This document shows positions 52,197-61,537 of a stretch of DNA of 64,000 bases, piece by piece. Source of the DNA: Candidatus Villigracilis propinquus (lineage in GTDB: Bacteria > Chloroflexota > Anaerolineae > Anaerolineales > Villigracilaceae); contig JADKDM010000011.1 of the NCBI GenBank assembly GCA_016714565.1, positions 100,355 to 164,354 on the forward strand, read 5' to 3'. How positions within the stretch are numbered: the first letter of the stretch is position 1; every line of letters begins with the position of its first letter. A program made the position numbers and the translations under genes. The notes beneath the pieces are model-generated. The model was not told the DNA's origin and did not search any database. It was given only the letters and a program-made list of their open reading frames with translations.

Positions 52197-53354
52197 GTGA
52201 ATATAAAACCGCAAATCCAAAATCGAACACCGAAAAAGTTCATGCGTCGTTATCAACTCTATTTCGTCCTCGTATTCATTATCTTTGCTGTGCTGGCTTG
52301 CGTCTTCGCCTTTCTTTATTATGTACCCGCGCGCGCATCCCTGTTGTATGGGCCGCCAGCGAGTCAACTTTCCATTTCAAATCGCATTGAATATTCCACG
52401 CGCCTGTTATCGTATGGTGACGAACTCAAAACTCCCTTCAACGCGAGCGGCGCAGAGCAGCAGTTTCAAGTCGAGCAGGGCGAAACGGTAAGCTCCATCG
52501 CGAACAGGCTCGAAGTCTCAGGCTTCATTTCCAGCGCGCAGGCCTTTTACGATTACGCCGTCTACACAGGCATCGACACCACCATCCAATCAGGTGACTT
52601 CAGCATCAGCCCCGCTCAATCCATCATCGACATCGCGCAGGCTTTGCAAAAATTCTCTCCCACCGATGCGACTCTCGTGATCCTGTCTGGCTGGCGGATG
52701 GAGGAGATCGCCGCCTCTCTCTCAACCTCGGGCCTGGAGTTTACACCCGAAGCATTTTTCTCCGCTGCAAACACTCCTCCTCAAGTCCTCGACTTTGCAT
52801 CTCCCACCACAATGGAAGGATTCTTCTACCCCGACACTTATGTTCTTTCACGCGAAACTACCGTAGACCAGGCGCTTGATGTCATCGCCCGCAACTTTAC
52901 TGCTCACCTCACCACAGATATGCAGAATGCCTTTGCAAATCAGGGACTGACTATTCTTCAAGCGGTCACTCTTGCATCTATTGTTGAACGTGAAGCGATT
53001 CATATCGAAGAGGCTCCGCAGATCGCTTCGGTCTATCTCAATCGCCTCTCCATCGGCATGAAATTAGACGCTGACCCAACCATCCAATACGCCCTCGGCT
53101 ATCAAGCGGATACAGGTACCTGGTGGAAGAATCCGCTTTCACTGGATGACCTTGCCGTGCCTTCGCCATTCAACACGTACCAAACCGCTGGCTTGCCTCC
53201 AACCCCGATCTCCAATCCCAGTATTGAAGCGTTGAATGCTGTGGCGTTTCCAGTGCCATCCTCCTACTATTATTTCCGTGCCGCGTGTGATGGCTCAGGC
53301 TTCCATGTCTACTCTGTCACATTGGAAGAGCAAATCGCCAATGCCTGCCCATAG
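52197..53354 (+). CDS. mltG: Endolytic murein transglycosylase MltG
   Basis: 385 residues. The start is a GTG at 52197; an in-frame ATG at 52242 is a weaker option. One membrane helix (about 20-42) is followed by a LysM-like subdomain (QFQVEQGETVSSIANRL) and the YceG catalytic domain with Glu in LASIVEREA and conserved YLNRLSIGMKLDADPTIQY, then LPPTPISNPS. It cleaves nascent peptidoglycan glycan strands to end their synthesis, implying a peptidoglycan-containing monoderm-like envelope. Confidence 0.93.
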   Translation: MNIKPQIQNRTPKKFMRRYQLYFVLVFIIFAVLACVFAFLYYVPARASLLYGPPASQLSISNRIEYSTRLLSYGDELKTPFNASGAEQQFQVEQGETVSSIANRLEVSGFISSAQAFYDYAVYTGIDTTIQSGDFSISPAQSIIDIAQALQKFSPTDATLVILSGWRMEEIAASLSTSGLEFTPEAFFSAANTPPQVLDFASPTTMEGFFYPDTYVLSRETTVDQALDVIARNFTAHLTTDMQNAFANQGLTILQAVTLASIVEREAIHIEEAPQIASVYLNRLSIGMKLDADPTIQYALGYQADTGTWWKNPLSLDDLAVPSPFNTYQTAGLPPTPISNPSIEALNAVAFPVPSSYYYFRAACDGSGFHVYSVTLEEQIANACP

Positions 53355-53363
53355 GATTCCTCA

Positions 53364-53795
53364 ATGAACATTCGCGAACTGGAAAAGAGATTGGAAGAAG
53401 AGGCATGCAGCCGCGCACATTATTCCATCGGCGTCAGAGACTCGGACGTGTTCTGCCTTGAAAATCAAAATGGGACATGGCGCATGTTCTACACCGAGCG
53501 CGGCTTGGATCAAGATCCCCTCTTCGAAAGCCAAAGCGAAGAGGAAGCCTGCGAATTCTTTTTCACCTACATGACCACCCGTATCCGCCACGATCATTTG
53601 GCGGGATATTTCAAGTCAAAAGAAAAAGCGGAAGCTTTGGCCGAAAAGCTAAAAGAACACGGCATTGAATCATATCGGAATGATATTCCGTACGGCGGCT
53701 GGGAAGATCCGCGCTTCCGAGTCTTTGTGATCGGCAAGGATGTTTTCAAGGCGCGCGATATTTTTGGCGAATTACCCATCAGGGATGAGAGTTGA
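53364..53795 (+). CDS. Small soluble protein of unknown function
   Basis: 143 residues, acidic N-terminal half and a C-terminal 75 residues with a beta-alpha-beta look (HLAGYFKSKEKAEALAEKL, then RFRVFVIGKDVFKARDIFG), which resembles DUF2007/SPOR-type folds but is not convincing. It starts nine bases after mltG and is probably co-transcribed with it. A hairpin with AATCCCA/TGGGATT arms at 53806-53846 follows. Confidence 0.65.
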   Translation: MNIRELEKRLEEEACSRAHYSIGVRDSDVFCLENQNGTWRMFYTERGLDQDPLFESQSEEEACEFFFTYMTTRIRHDHLAGYFKSKEKAEALAEKLKEHGIESYRNDIPYGGWEDPRFRVFVIGKDVFKARDIFGELPIRDES

Positions 53796-53805
53796 CTCTT
53801 TAGAT

Positions 53806-53846
53806 AATCCCAAGGAGTGATAGCTCCCAGTGTCACCCCTGGGATT
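53806..53846. terminator. Imperfect hairpin between convergent genes
   Basis: Arms AATCCCA / TGGGATT continued by GGAGTGA / TCACCCC with one mismatch. No strong T run. Confidence 0.45.
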
Positions 53847-53897
53847 GCCTTCAAATTTCTACAATCATTGCTCGGGGTCGAGGTTTTCATAAAGTGG

Positions 53898-55001
53898 TTA
53901 TTTTCCTTGAAACGAATCCCATACTTCGAGCACGGGTTTTGGGGATCCGTCAGCGTTTTGGAACCCGATGTAGGCGAAGTTGCCAAGCATGGTCGCATCT
54001 TCTGAATTGCCCATTTCTTTTGCATACGAATCAATATTGAGATCACTCAGCAGGGTATTGACCCAGAATGCGAGCCGCGGTCCCAATTGGTTATGAATTG
54101 CGTTGAGATATGCCACTTGGTCTTCGGGAGTATTGGTGAACTGGGCGAATGTCTCAGAGGAGAATCCACCCTCAGCAACAGCGACCAGTTTCGAGGTCCG
54201 TGAGAGAAGCGGGGAGTAATAGGCCGCAGGAATTTCTTCGCCAGAGGGAAAGACAAAATAGGGATAAGTCGAGATGGCCCAAATATCCAAATTGGGTTCG
54301 AAGGCTTCGATCTGCTCCCACTTGGTATCGAATTTTTTGAGGTTGCCTTCTTCAGGTTGGGGGAACATGTTGTTGAGATCGTCCCATTGAAAGGTGACGA
54401 AGATTTGTGTTTCAGGCGCTTCTGCTTTGACGAGCGCGTAAATTTCGTTGTACAGGCTGATGAAGTTTTGCGCATCCTCGGGATGGGCATCCATGTAGGT
54501 GTTGATCTCGGAAGCGATGCCGAGATAGCGGGGATGAAAATTGCGCACGACCCACAAGGCGAAATTTTTATGAGCCGCGCGGATATTGGGATTTGCAAAA
54601 TTTGCATCCCAACCTGCGGGCAGGTTCGCGAACTCACGGCGATTGAGTCCGTTCAAGGCATCGATGACGAAGACGTGATCAAGGTTGTTCTGGCTGGCAA
54701 GCGTGAGTTGATTGATGATGTCGGTGCGAGCCTTTGATTCGCCGTCCACGCCTTTTGCAAAACTTTCCCAATCTGTATTTTGTTGAACGAGTACAAAATC
54801 GCCATGTTCGTTAATGCCTTTGAATGTGGCAAAGACACTTTCGAGAGTGACCTCAGGCGGGGATGGATAAAATCCGTAGGCGGTTTCATTTGAGTTGAAA
54901 GCGGAGTTTTGCGGCGTGGGGGGAATGCTTGGGTTTCCGCCGCTTCCACATGCCAATGCTGTGATCACAAGAATGATTGTGGATAGAGAAAATTTTTTCA
55001 T
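53898..55001 (-). CDS. Lipoprotein with glycoside-hydrolase-like TIM barrel
   Basis: 367 residues from the ATG at 55001. The lipobox is ITALAC (Cys18). The mature protein alternates helices and strands with clan GH-A-like placement of two acids: LGIASEINTYMDAHPED (strand 4 Glu) and LVAVAEGGFSSE (strand 7 Glu), plus WAISTYPYF and AFWVNTLL. It may act on galactan or related polysaccharides outside the cell, but some such lipoproteins are non-catalytic, so the enzyme call is inference. Confidence 0.7.
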   Translation of the reverse strand: MKKFSLSTIILVITALACGSGGNPSIPPTPQNSAFNSNETAYGFYPSPPEVTLESVFATFKGINEHGDFVLVQQNTDWESFAKGVDGESKARTDIINQLTLASQNNLDHVFVIDALNGLNRREFANLPAGWDANFANPNIRAAHKNFALWVVRNFHPRYLGIASEINTYMDAHPEDAQNFISLYNEIYALVKAEAPETQIFVTFQWDDLNNMFPQPEEGNLKKFDTKWEQIEAFEPNLDIWAISTYPYFVFPSGEEIPAAYYSPLLSRTSKLVAVAEGGFSSETFAQFTNTPEDQVAYLNAIHNQLGPRLAFWVNTLLSDLNIDSYAKEMGNSEDATMLGNFAYIGFQNADGSPKPVLEVWDSFQGK

Positions 55002-55032
55002 GGTGTGCCTGACTGAAATAGAGATTGGGAAA

Positions 55033-55065
55033 ATAAAACGACCCGTATGTTGTATACAGGTCGTT
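55033..55065 (-). terminator. Terminator after the oligoendopeptidase gene
   Basis: On the minus strand, AACGACCTGTA and TACGGGTCGTT form a stem with one wobble, followed by TTATTTTC. Confidence 0.7.
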
Positions 55066-55130
55066 GAAAAGAAAAGTTGCAATGTAGATAATTTCCTTCG
55101 ATTGCACTCAGGACGAAGCGTGATCGAAAA

Positions 55131-56939
55131 CTATTTGCTCGTCAAAACTCCCAGACGGTCAATGTAATCGCCGAGCACTTCAAAGGCATCTTCGATGGGT
55201 TTTGTGCTGGTCATATCCACGCCCGCGATTTTGAATACATCCATCGGGGACATGGACGAACCTGCTTTGAGAAAGTTGATGTGATCCTGTGCGGCGTTTG
55301 GCGTGCCATTCAATATCCGTTTGGCGATGGCATTCGCGGCAGAGATGCCGATAGCGTATTGGAAGGTGTAATAGTCGATGTAAAGATGCGTGGTGAAGGT
55401 GGCCCAGGTGATGCCGACCCGTTCGCGGTCCAGATTCATTTCGCCGCCGTAGCCTTCGCTGAAGAGGTCTGCCATCAGCTCGATCATGGAATCAGCGGTG
55501 AGGGCTTGTCCCTTCTCAATGCGTTGATGGGTTTCCAGTTCAAAGCGGGCGAGGGTGGGCATGATGAAGAAGTAGCGGTGGAAATTATCCATGGCTTCTT
55601 CGAGCAATGCGATCTGGAAATATTTGTCAGGGTTGGTCTTGAGCATGTGCGCGCGCGCCATTGCCTGATTAAAGTTCGAGGCGGTCTCTGCGATGATGGA
55701 TGGATACAGATAATAGTGCATCGGCTGAGAACGGCTGGCATAGTAGGCATGCATGGAATGACCGAGTTCATGCGAGAGCGTGCTCATGCTGCCGATGTCA
55801 TCGGTGTAGCTCATCAAAATAAAGGGATGTGTATCCTGCGGAACGCGGGTTGAGAATGCGCCCTGGCGTTTGCCTGTGTTGGGAGCCCAGTCCACCCAGC
55901 GGTCTTGCAGACATCCCTTGCGCATCGTCTCCACATATTCATCGCCCATCGGCGCGAGCCCTTCGCATATCCACTCGACGGCTTTCTCAAATGGGACTTT
56001 ATGCTTCTTAGTAGTGAGCGGAGCCCAAACATCGTAGGGATTGAGGGTCTTCACACCCAATGCCTTACGGCGGATGCGCCAATACTTGTGCCAGAGGGGG
56101 AGATTCTTTTTGAAGATATCGAGCAGGTTGTGGAACATTTCCACGGGGACGTTGCCATTGAAGAGCGTGGACTCGAGCGACGAATTGAACTTGCGTGCCT
56201 TCATATTGAAGACGTTCTGTTTGATGGATACAGCCAGATTTCCTGCCAGTGTATTTTTGAATTCAAGATATTTATCGTTGTAGTTTTCCCATGCGGTCTG
56301 GCGTGCTTTTCGGTCGGACGTGTTGAGGATGGCGTCGAAGGTGCTTTGGGTCAAGTCTACCTTTCTGCCTTTGTTGTCTTTTGCAGGCTTGAATTGAAAA
56401 TCGGCATTGGCGAGCATGGTCGTGGTGGTGCGGACCGCCATGAACGGGTCGCGCAATGCTCCGAGCAGTTCCTCCACTTCCGCATTGCGGACGTGTGCCT
56501 GCTTGCGGAACAGGTCGTTGAAATAAAATTCAAACGCTTTCATACGTGGGTCGTCGATAATCCATTGGCGTAACGTGGTTTCGCCGATGGCGAGAAGTTC
56601 AGGGTCAATGAAAGACGTAGCCGCGCCAGCCTGTGCCAATGCGCTCATGGCTTTTCCATTCATGGAAGCGCCGAGTTGATCGGACGTGTCCACTGCGCTG
56701 GACATGGTGGCATACACCTGCACTTTTGCCGCATTCTCTGAGATTTCATTGAGCCTAGTCATTGTGTCAATGAAGGTGGCAGGCCCTTCGGAGAGGCGTC
56801 CTTTGAATTTTTGAATGGAAGGCAGGCTCTCAACGAGCCTTGTTACAGCGACATCAAAATCTTTTGGAGTAGCGAATACGCTTTCGGAATTCCAGGTTTG
56901 ATTCTTTTTGACTTTGGATCGTGGGAGGGAAGTGGACAT
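55131..56939 (-). CDS. pepF: M3 family oligoendopeptidase F
   Basis: 602 residues. The zinc motif is TLSHELGHSMHAYY with a downstream Glu in IIAETASNFNQAMA, as in thimet/M3 peptidases. The N-terminal helical half has the PepF features (FKGRLSEGPATF, then LRDPFMAVRTTTTML). There is no signal peptide, so it degrades short peptides in the cytoplasm. AAAGGA lies before the ATG. Length is normal for the family. Confidence 0.93.
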   Translation of the reverse strand: MSTSLPRSKVKKNQTWNSESVFATPKDFDVAVTRLVESLPSIQKFKGRLSEGPATFIDTMTRLNEISENAAKVQVYATMSSAVDTSDQLGASMNGKAMSALAQAGAATSFIDPELLAIGETTLRQWIIDDPRMKAFEFYFNDLFRKQAHVRNAEVEELLGALRDPFMAVRTTTTMLANADFQFKPAKDNKGRKVDLTQSTFDAILNTSDRKARQTAWENYNDKYLEFKNTLAGNLAVSIKQNVFNMKARKFNSSLESTLFNGNVPVEMFHNLLDIFKKNLPLWHKYWRIRRKALGVKTLNPYDVWAPLTTKKHKVPFEKAVEWICEGLAPMGDEYVETMRKGCLQDRWVDWAPNTGKRQGAFSTRVPQDTHPFILMSYTDDIGSMSTLSHELGHSMHAYYASRSQPMHYYLYPSIIAETASNFNQAMARAHMLKTNPDKYFQIALLEEAMDNFHRYFFIMPTLARFELETHQRIEKGQALTADSMIELMADLFSEGYGGEMNLDRERVGITWATFTTHLYIDYYTFQYAIGISAANAIAKRILNGTPNAAQDHINFLKAGSSMSPMDVFKIAGVDMTSTKPIEDAFEVLGDYIDRLGVLTSK

Positions 56940-57010
56940 GGTGAGTAATCCTTTCGGTTGTCTTTTGTAATCGAGGTGTAGGAATTATACGCCTTCCCCC
57001 AGATCAAAAG

Positions 57011-57053
57011 AAACACGGGATGTTTGCCTGTGCGCAGGTTACATCCCGTGTTT
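57011..57053 (-). terminator. Hairpin downstream of the LysM lipoprotein gene
   Basis: 13-bp arms AAACACGGGATGT / ACATCCCGTGTTT with a 17-nt loop, followed on the minus strand by TCTTTTG. It lies beyond the G-rich tract after the stop at 57177. Confidence 0.65.
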
Positions 57054-57078
57054 CTTATATTAGTCTACCGCCACCGCA

Positions 57079-57159
57079 GGGGGGGGGCGGCCGCCGGGGC
57101 CGCCAGGGGGGGGCGCCCCCGGCAAAAAGGGGGGCGGAGGCGACGGCGGGAGGGGGGTA
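57079..57159. other. G-rich low-complexity tract, probable assembly artefact
   Basis: Repeated G8, G6 and GGCGGCC-type runs over about 80 bases between a hairpin and the 3' end of the LysM gene. Composition is unlike all flanking sequence and like the tracts at 13520 and 48862. Confidence 0.65.
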
Positions 57160-57176
57160 CTTAATATCTGTTTTGA

Positions 57177-58985
57177 CTATGGCGGAGTGGCAACGGTCTC
57201 GTTGACGGTGATCTGGCTAGTCCCGTCCGCGTTGAAGACTGTCACTGTGTGGGTGGATTGTGCGGGATTGGCGGCAATGGCTTCCCATACTTCGCGCTGG
57301 GTGAGGCGCGGGGTGTTGTTGGCGATGGTGTAGGTATCGATACCGCGTTTGGCGGCATTCTCACGCCATTGGGAGCGGATGGTGTTATCCCCGGGGAATT
57401 CAGGCGATGTGATGTTCGCATATGCCTGGTTGTACACAAAGAGGCGTGTAGCGGGATCGTAAATGTAGTAGAGATAAGGAATGTTAGGGCCGGCTGGAAC
57501 GTTCTTTAAGATGCGGAAGTCATCGTTGCCGTCGTAATTCATGTCCCCGACGATCAGGCTGTTCGGGTCGTTGGTGGGGGTGAATGTTTCCACGGGTACA
57601 GAAGCGATATCCTGCGACAGACCGCCAACCCCAACATCTTCGGGTTTCTGATAGACCTTGATGGTTGCGATCTTCATGTTGCCTGAGGCATCTTTTGTGC
57701 CGCAGAGGTTGAAGTGGGTTGTGTTCGGGTTCAAGCCGGCAAGTTTGAGGGCGCGGGTCAGGTCTACGCAATTGCTTGTGGTTCCGGTTGTGGTCGAGGG
57801 GATGAATGTCCCTGCTGAATTTAGCGGGACTTTGAGGACGGTTCCGGCTGCCAATGAGGAGTTGACCATTTGCAGAACGGTGGGGTCGGCATTGTAGAGC
57901 TGTGCGATGGATGCCCAGGTTTCACCGGCTTTTACTGTGTGGGTGCCGATGCAGGGCTTGCCGTAAATTTTCCCTGCACTTCCAATGTTTGGCACGGTGA
58001 CAACGAGATCCTTTTTGATCGCGGCGGGATTCGTGATCTGCGGGTTTGCCAGCACTACTTTGGAAGGGTCGGCTCCATAGCAGCGGGCGATCTGCCAGAT
58101 CCATTCGCCTTCAACCACGGTGTGTTGGATCGTTGTACCGGCTGTTAGATTTGTATTTGGTTGAGACGTGGCTGTTTTGGTAATGGTTGCGGTTGCTGGT
58201 TGTGACGGGCCTACTCCGCTGCCGGAAGCGGTTGCGTTGGTGGCGACGGTGGCGGCACCCATGTCCGCCTGAGTAACTGTGTAATTGGCCGAGCAGGTCA
58301 CAGTCGCGTTTGAAGCGAGGGTTAGAGTCGCCTCACCGCAGTTGATTAGCGTTGCGCCCAGTCCGGCATCTGTCACTGTAAATTGGGCGGGTCCCAGTAC
58401 GGATGAACCGCTGTTCTTGATAATGTATTGATAAACGATGACCTGACCGACGTGATCATACGTTGTTGGGTTGGCTGTTTTTGTGAGCGCGAGCGCCTTG
58501 GCTGGCACGGTGGCGACCGTGGTAGTGACCTGATTCGAATTTACGGTGTAAGCATTGGCTGTTGCTATGTTCACGACCGAGCCTTTATCAAGGTCAGCCT
58601 GTGTAATGGCGTAATCAGCTGTGCAAATTATGATCTCTCCTGCATCGAGATGATCATTCAGGTTGCCGACCGTGGTGACGGCTGGACAGGTGGCTGCTGC
58701 GCCAGTTATGACGAGATTCGCTGGAAGATCGAAGACGTCGTTCCTGACGACCTTGATCGAGTAATTGAATTTGATGATCTGGCTGACCGTGTTGTATGGG
58801 ATCGCGGTATCCACTTGAACAGTAAGTTCAAGGTTTACTTTTTCTGCTGCAGTGAGTGTTGGGGTTGCCTGCACAAGCGGCAGGGCAGCGGATGGGTCGG
58901 CTGTTGGGCTGGCAGTCAGGCTGCAGGCGGAGAGAATGAATACAATAAGCATAGAGGATATAAACGAGCGATAAATTCTTGCCAT
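57177..58985 (-). CDS. LysM lipoprotein with DUF11-like repeats and XAC2610-like C-terminus
   Basis: 602 residues from the ATG at 58985 (GGAAAGG upstream). The lipobox is FILSAC. Residues about 45-280 contain two DUF11/DUF7507-type beta repeats, each ending CxADYAITQADLDKGSVVN or a close variant. Two LysM modules follow (HTVVEGEWIWQIARCYGADP and HTVKAGETWASIAQLYNADP), then a region with VGDMNYDGNDDFRI, resembling XAC2610/VCBS-like domains. It is probably a peptidoglycan-binding surface protein. Gene downstream of a second LysM gene on the same strand. Confidence 0.85.
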   Translation of the reverse strand: MARIYRSFISSMLIVFILSACSLTASPTADPSAALPLVQATPTLTAAEKVNLELTVQVDTAIPYNTVSQIIKFNYSIKVVRNDVFDLPANLVITGAAATCPAVTTVGNLNDHLDAGEIIICTADYAITQADLDKGSVVNIATANAYTVNSNQVTTTVATVPAKALALTKTANPTTYDHVGQVIVYQYIIKNSGSSVLGPAQFTVTDAGLGATLINCGEATLTLASNATVTCSANYTVTQADMGAATVATNATASGSGVGPSQPATATITKTATSQPNTNLTAGTTIQHTVVEGEWIWQIARCYGADPSKVVLANPQITNPAAIKKDLVVTVPNIGSAGKIYGKPCIGTHTVKAGETWASIAQLYNADPTVLQMVNSSLAAGTVLKVPLNSAGTFIPSTTTGTTSNCVDLTRALKLAGLNPNTTHFNLCGTKDASGNMKIATIKVYQKPEDVGVGGLSQDIASVPVETFTPTNDPNSLIVGDMNYDGNDDFRILKNVPAGPNIPYLYYIYDPATRLFVYNQAYANITSPEFPGDNTIRSQWRENAAKRGIDTYTIANNTPRLTQREVWEAIAANPAQSTHTVTVFNADGTSQITVNETVATPP

Positions 58986-59112
58986 TTTTTTCCTTTCCAA
59001 AGCGGGCGATTCGAAAAATAATCACTGTTGTTCGTACAAATCAGTATAGCATTAATAAGGCGGTAATTGGTTTTAGAAATTTACGCAGGGGCTGCCTGAT
59101 GTGTTCTCCATT

Positions 59113-59148
59113 AAAAATACGCCCCGATCTTTTTTGAGGCGTATTTTT
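59113..59148 (-). terminator. Intrinsic terminator after the second LysM gene
   Basis: 11-bp arms AAAAATACGCC / GGCGTATTTTT. On the minus strand the stem ends in a T run. Confidence 0.85.
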
Positions 59149-59198
59149 ATGGTTATGATACCCTGACTATTTGAGTACCGTACGTTCAAAGGATCTAT

Positions 59199-59933
59199 TT
59201 AATCGATGTGCGGATCGGTAAAATAATTCCCCAGCCAGTCTCTGGTAAGCAACCAGCCTGAAGTGTACCCTTGCGGGGTTTTGAAGAAATATAACTGCAC
59301 CCAGATCTGTCCTTTTCCATCCACGGTGCGGGTGTATGTTCCATACTTCCATTCGGTCTTGTCCAGGGCGGAGTTGATCATTTTGTATTCATTGCCGGGT
59401 CCGCTGCGAACGATCATTCCATTTTTGTAGTTAATGCGGAGCGTTGAATATTGGGATACATCCACGGGTACATAAGAAGGCGGAGGCGGGTAATAGACGG
59501 GAGCGCTGGCAACTGCGGGAAGATTGATCACCTGACCCGGATAGACAAGGCTTGGATTCCATATCTGCGGGTTGACTGCCAGCAAGTCGCTCAGACTAAA
59601 TCCTCTGCTTGCTGCAACGTTCCCAAGCGTGTCACCCCACTGGATGATGTACGTGCTGTACGTGGGGTAGTAAACAGCAGGCGGGTATGCATAACCGATT
59701 GGGATGTTGAGTACCTGTCCCGCATATACCCACCAGTCAATGCCGGGGTTCGCGGCGAGAATAGCATCCACTGTAGTGCCGCAAGCGGAGGCAATGCTAC
59801 TCATGGTGTCACCCCATTGAACAACTACCTGGCTTGGGCAGCCGGACCATGCCAAAGCGCTGCTTGTTGCGGCGAGGGAGGAGAATAGCATTGCGACGAT
59901 CACGATCAATTGGAAGATTCTTTTTACGTTCAT
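59199..59933 (-). CDS. Secreted protein with two LysM modules and an SH3-like domain
   Basis: 244 residues. Signal peptide at about 1-28 (cleavage after ALA). Two LysM modules (VVVQWGDTMSSIASACGTTV and YIIQWGDTLGNVAASRGFSL) are followed by a Pro/Tyr-rich linker and a C-terminal beta domain with NGMIVRSGPGNEYKMI, the signature of bacterial SH3b domains. It likely binds peptidoglycan. GAGGATG precedes the ATG, and an intrinsic terminator follows. Confidence 0.88.
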   Translation of the reverse strand: MNVKRIFQLIVIVAMLFSSLAATSSALAWSGCPSQVVVQWGDTMSSIASACGTTVDAILAANPGIDWWVYAGQVLNIPIGYAYPPAVYYPTYSTYIIQWGDTLGNVAASRGFSLSDLLAVNPQIWNPSLVYPGQVINLPAVASAPVYYPPPPSYVPVDVSQYSTLRINYKNGMIVRSGPGNEYKMINSALDKTEWKYGTYTRTVDGKGQIWVQLYFFKTPQGYTSGWLLTRDWLGNYFTDPHID

Positions 59934-60197
59934 GTCATCCTCTTTTTGGTTCTATTATTAAAGACGTTTGAAAACAATCCCTGTAAAATCGGGAAAAGGT
60001 AAAAATACTATACAACATTCCAGCTGCTAATACAACTTATTGCCAATTATGTGTATGGCTTTGGATATGCTTATGATCGGAATTTTACAATCACCATTTG
60101 GCTCATCTGTAAATTCTCCCTTGGTGTGAGCATATTTTTTTATGCCCATGAGACCGCAGCATGCTATACTCGCGCCATGTAGGCATAAGGAGGAGTG

Positions 60198-60734
60198 ATG
60201 AAGACCAGTATTTTTCGAGAAATCTGGTTGCTGTTGTCAGCCATTGTACTCGCTTCGTGCGGGACCTCGGACATGATCCGTCCGAGTCAAAAGATCGGCC
60301 CGATGTGGGTGAACCGCTATGGTCATACCACTGCCGAGAATATTTGGGATCACTGTGATGGAAGTATGACCGATATCCCAGGGACCCAGACCACGGACTG
60401 CACCATCCCGTGGGTGGACGAGCTGTTCATTGGTCATGGCATTTACGGCATGGATACGGCTCAGCGCGACGCGCTTTGGAATGCCACCACTTGGGAATTG
60501 TTCATTGACGGCCACGCGGTTGATCTCCCCGCCTTCAACATTGCTGATTTCGAGGCGACTCAGGATGATGCGACTTATCAATACCGCGTATGGCGGATCA
60601 GGCTGCGGAAAATTCCAGAGGGATTACATACCCTGCGCTATGTGATGCACGTCAATCAGCAAGTGGACGGCGTTTTCGACGCACAATCTATTGGGGCTTA
60701 TGAATTGATCGTGAACTTTACGTTTGGAAAGTAG
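60198..60734 (+). CDS. Small lipoprotein of unknown function
   Basis: 178 residues from the ATG at 60198, preceded by AAGGAGG. The lipobox is VLASC (Cys19). The mature part looks beta-rich with many Trp and His (WVNRYGHTTAENIWDHCDG). No family is recognised. A very strong hairpin follows the stop, so the gene is monocistronic. Confidence 0.75.
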   Translation: MKTSIFREIWLLLSAIVLASCGTSDMIRPSQKIGPMWVNRYGHTTAENIWDHCDGSMTDIPGTQTTDCTIPWVDELFIGHGIYGMDTAQRDALWNATTWELFIDGHAVDLPAFNIADFEATQDDATYQYRVWRIRLRKIPEGLHTLRYVMHVNQQVDGVFDAQSIGAYELIVNFTFGK

Positions 60735-60752
60735 GCTTCCTGTTATACAAAA

Positions 60753-60788
60753 AGCGCCAATGTGTCCACGTCTGGACACATTGGCGCT
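60753..60788. terminator. Strong hairpin between convergent genes
   Basis: 16-bp perfect arms AGCGCCAATGTGTCCA / TGGACACATTGGCGCT with a 4-nt loop. It follows the lipoprotein stop by 18 bases. There is no long T run on the plus strand, while AAAA on the left gives a T run for the minus strand. Confidence 0.8.
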
Positions 60789-60812
60789 GCAGTTTAACCG
60801 TTTACGATATCT

Positions 60813-61187
60813 TTAGGATATTTTTCTTTCCTGAGGCAACCCAGACCTTTGCAGGTCGAAGCCCATAAAGATCAGCAGAAAAATTTCGGCACACTTGGCA
60901 TAATATCCGATGGCGGCTGTAGTTTCGAACTTGAAAGTCTTATCACCGAGAATGATCCATAGAACAATGGTGAGCAGGGCGTAGCCAATGATCGACCAGT
61001 AGACGATGTGACGCCTTTGTTGAAAGAACGGGATGGGCAAGAAATACGCTCCCAGCAAGGCCAGGGTCCCAAAGCCGTTCAATACGATCGAGTCTAACCA
61101 GCCAAAGTACGGGTATAACGTAATGTGCAAAAACGCGGTGGTCAGACTACAGATAATGATGCCATAGTGCCAGTAATAAAATCTCAT
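60813..61187 (-). CDS. Small four-helix membrane protein
   Basis: 124 residues, four membrane helices, with a charged C-terminus (FDLQRSGLPQERKIS). GGAGC lies before the ATG. No family is recognised. A similar size and layout is seen in many uncharacterised Chloroflexota membrane proteins. Confidence 0.65.
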   Translation of the reverse strand: MRFYYWHYGIIICSLTTAFLHITLYPYFGWLDSIVLNGFGTLALLGAYFLPIPFFQQRRHIVYWSIIGYALLTIVLWIILGDKTFKFETTAAIGYYAKCAEIFLLIFMGFDLQRSGLPQERKIS

Positions 61188-61246
61188 AGATAAAGCTCCG
61201 GGTAGTACTACGTGATCGATCGAAAGAATTTAGAAGATAATCCTCT

Positions 61247-61336
61247 CGTCATTGCGAGGAGGATCTCTTCTCGATGAAGCAATCCCTCGCAAAGTCTGAG
61301 ATTGCTTCGCCGCAAAGAGCGCGGCTCGCAATGACG
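61247..61336. repeat. Intact CATTGCGAG...CTCGCAATGACG dispersed repeat
   Basis: 12-bp perfect outer arms CGTCATTGCGAG / CTCGCAATGACG and inner GAAGCAATCC / GATTGCTTCG matches. This is a familiar class of intergenic repeat in bacteria. The remaining 61188-61537 gap holds one other hairpin (61438-61475, CAGATGATTCAAA / TTTGAATCATCTG), probably the terminator of the SDR gene, and no gene that I can support. Confidence 0.75.
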
Positions 61337-61437
61337 GAATTCTAACCATTTACTACCGACTACTTTAGTTTTAGGTTTAGATGCAAGGTATTGGTGGTTT
61401 ATTACGAGTCCCAACTTGCGGTATTCTTACGTGAAGC

Positions 61438-61475
61438 ATACGACAGATGATTCAAACTTTGAATCATCTGCCGTA
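61438..61475 (-). terminator. Hairpin downstream of the SDR gene
   Basis: 13-bp perfect inner arms with extra ATACG/CGTAT pairs outside, lying 60 bases after the SDR stop on the minus strand. U tract weak. Confidence 0.5.
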
Positions 61476-61537
61476 TTTGAGGAAGCGTCTGAAAGGCGAG
61501 GATAAGCTACCCCGACCTGAAAAAAGCTTGTCTGCAA

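Noticed and set aside
55905..56573. 222-residue open frame on the plus strand
   Set aside because: Antisense to pepF, whose zinc motif and full length are unambiguous.
58428..59021. 197-residue open frame on the plus strand
   Set aside because: Antisense to the LysM lipoprotein gene and Cys/Trp/Gly-rich in a way typical of reversed coding sequence.
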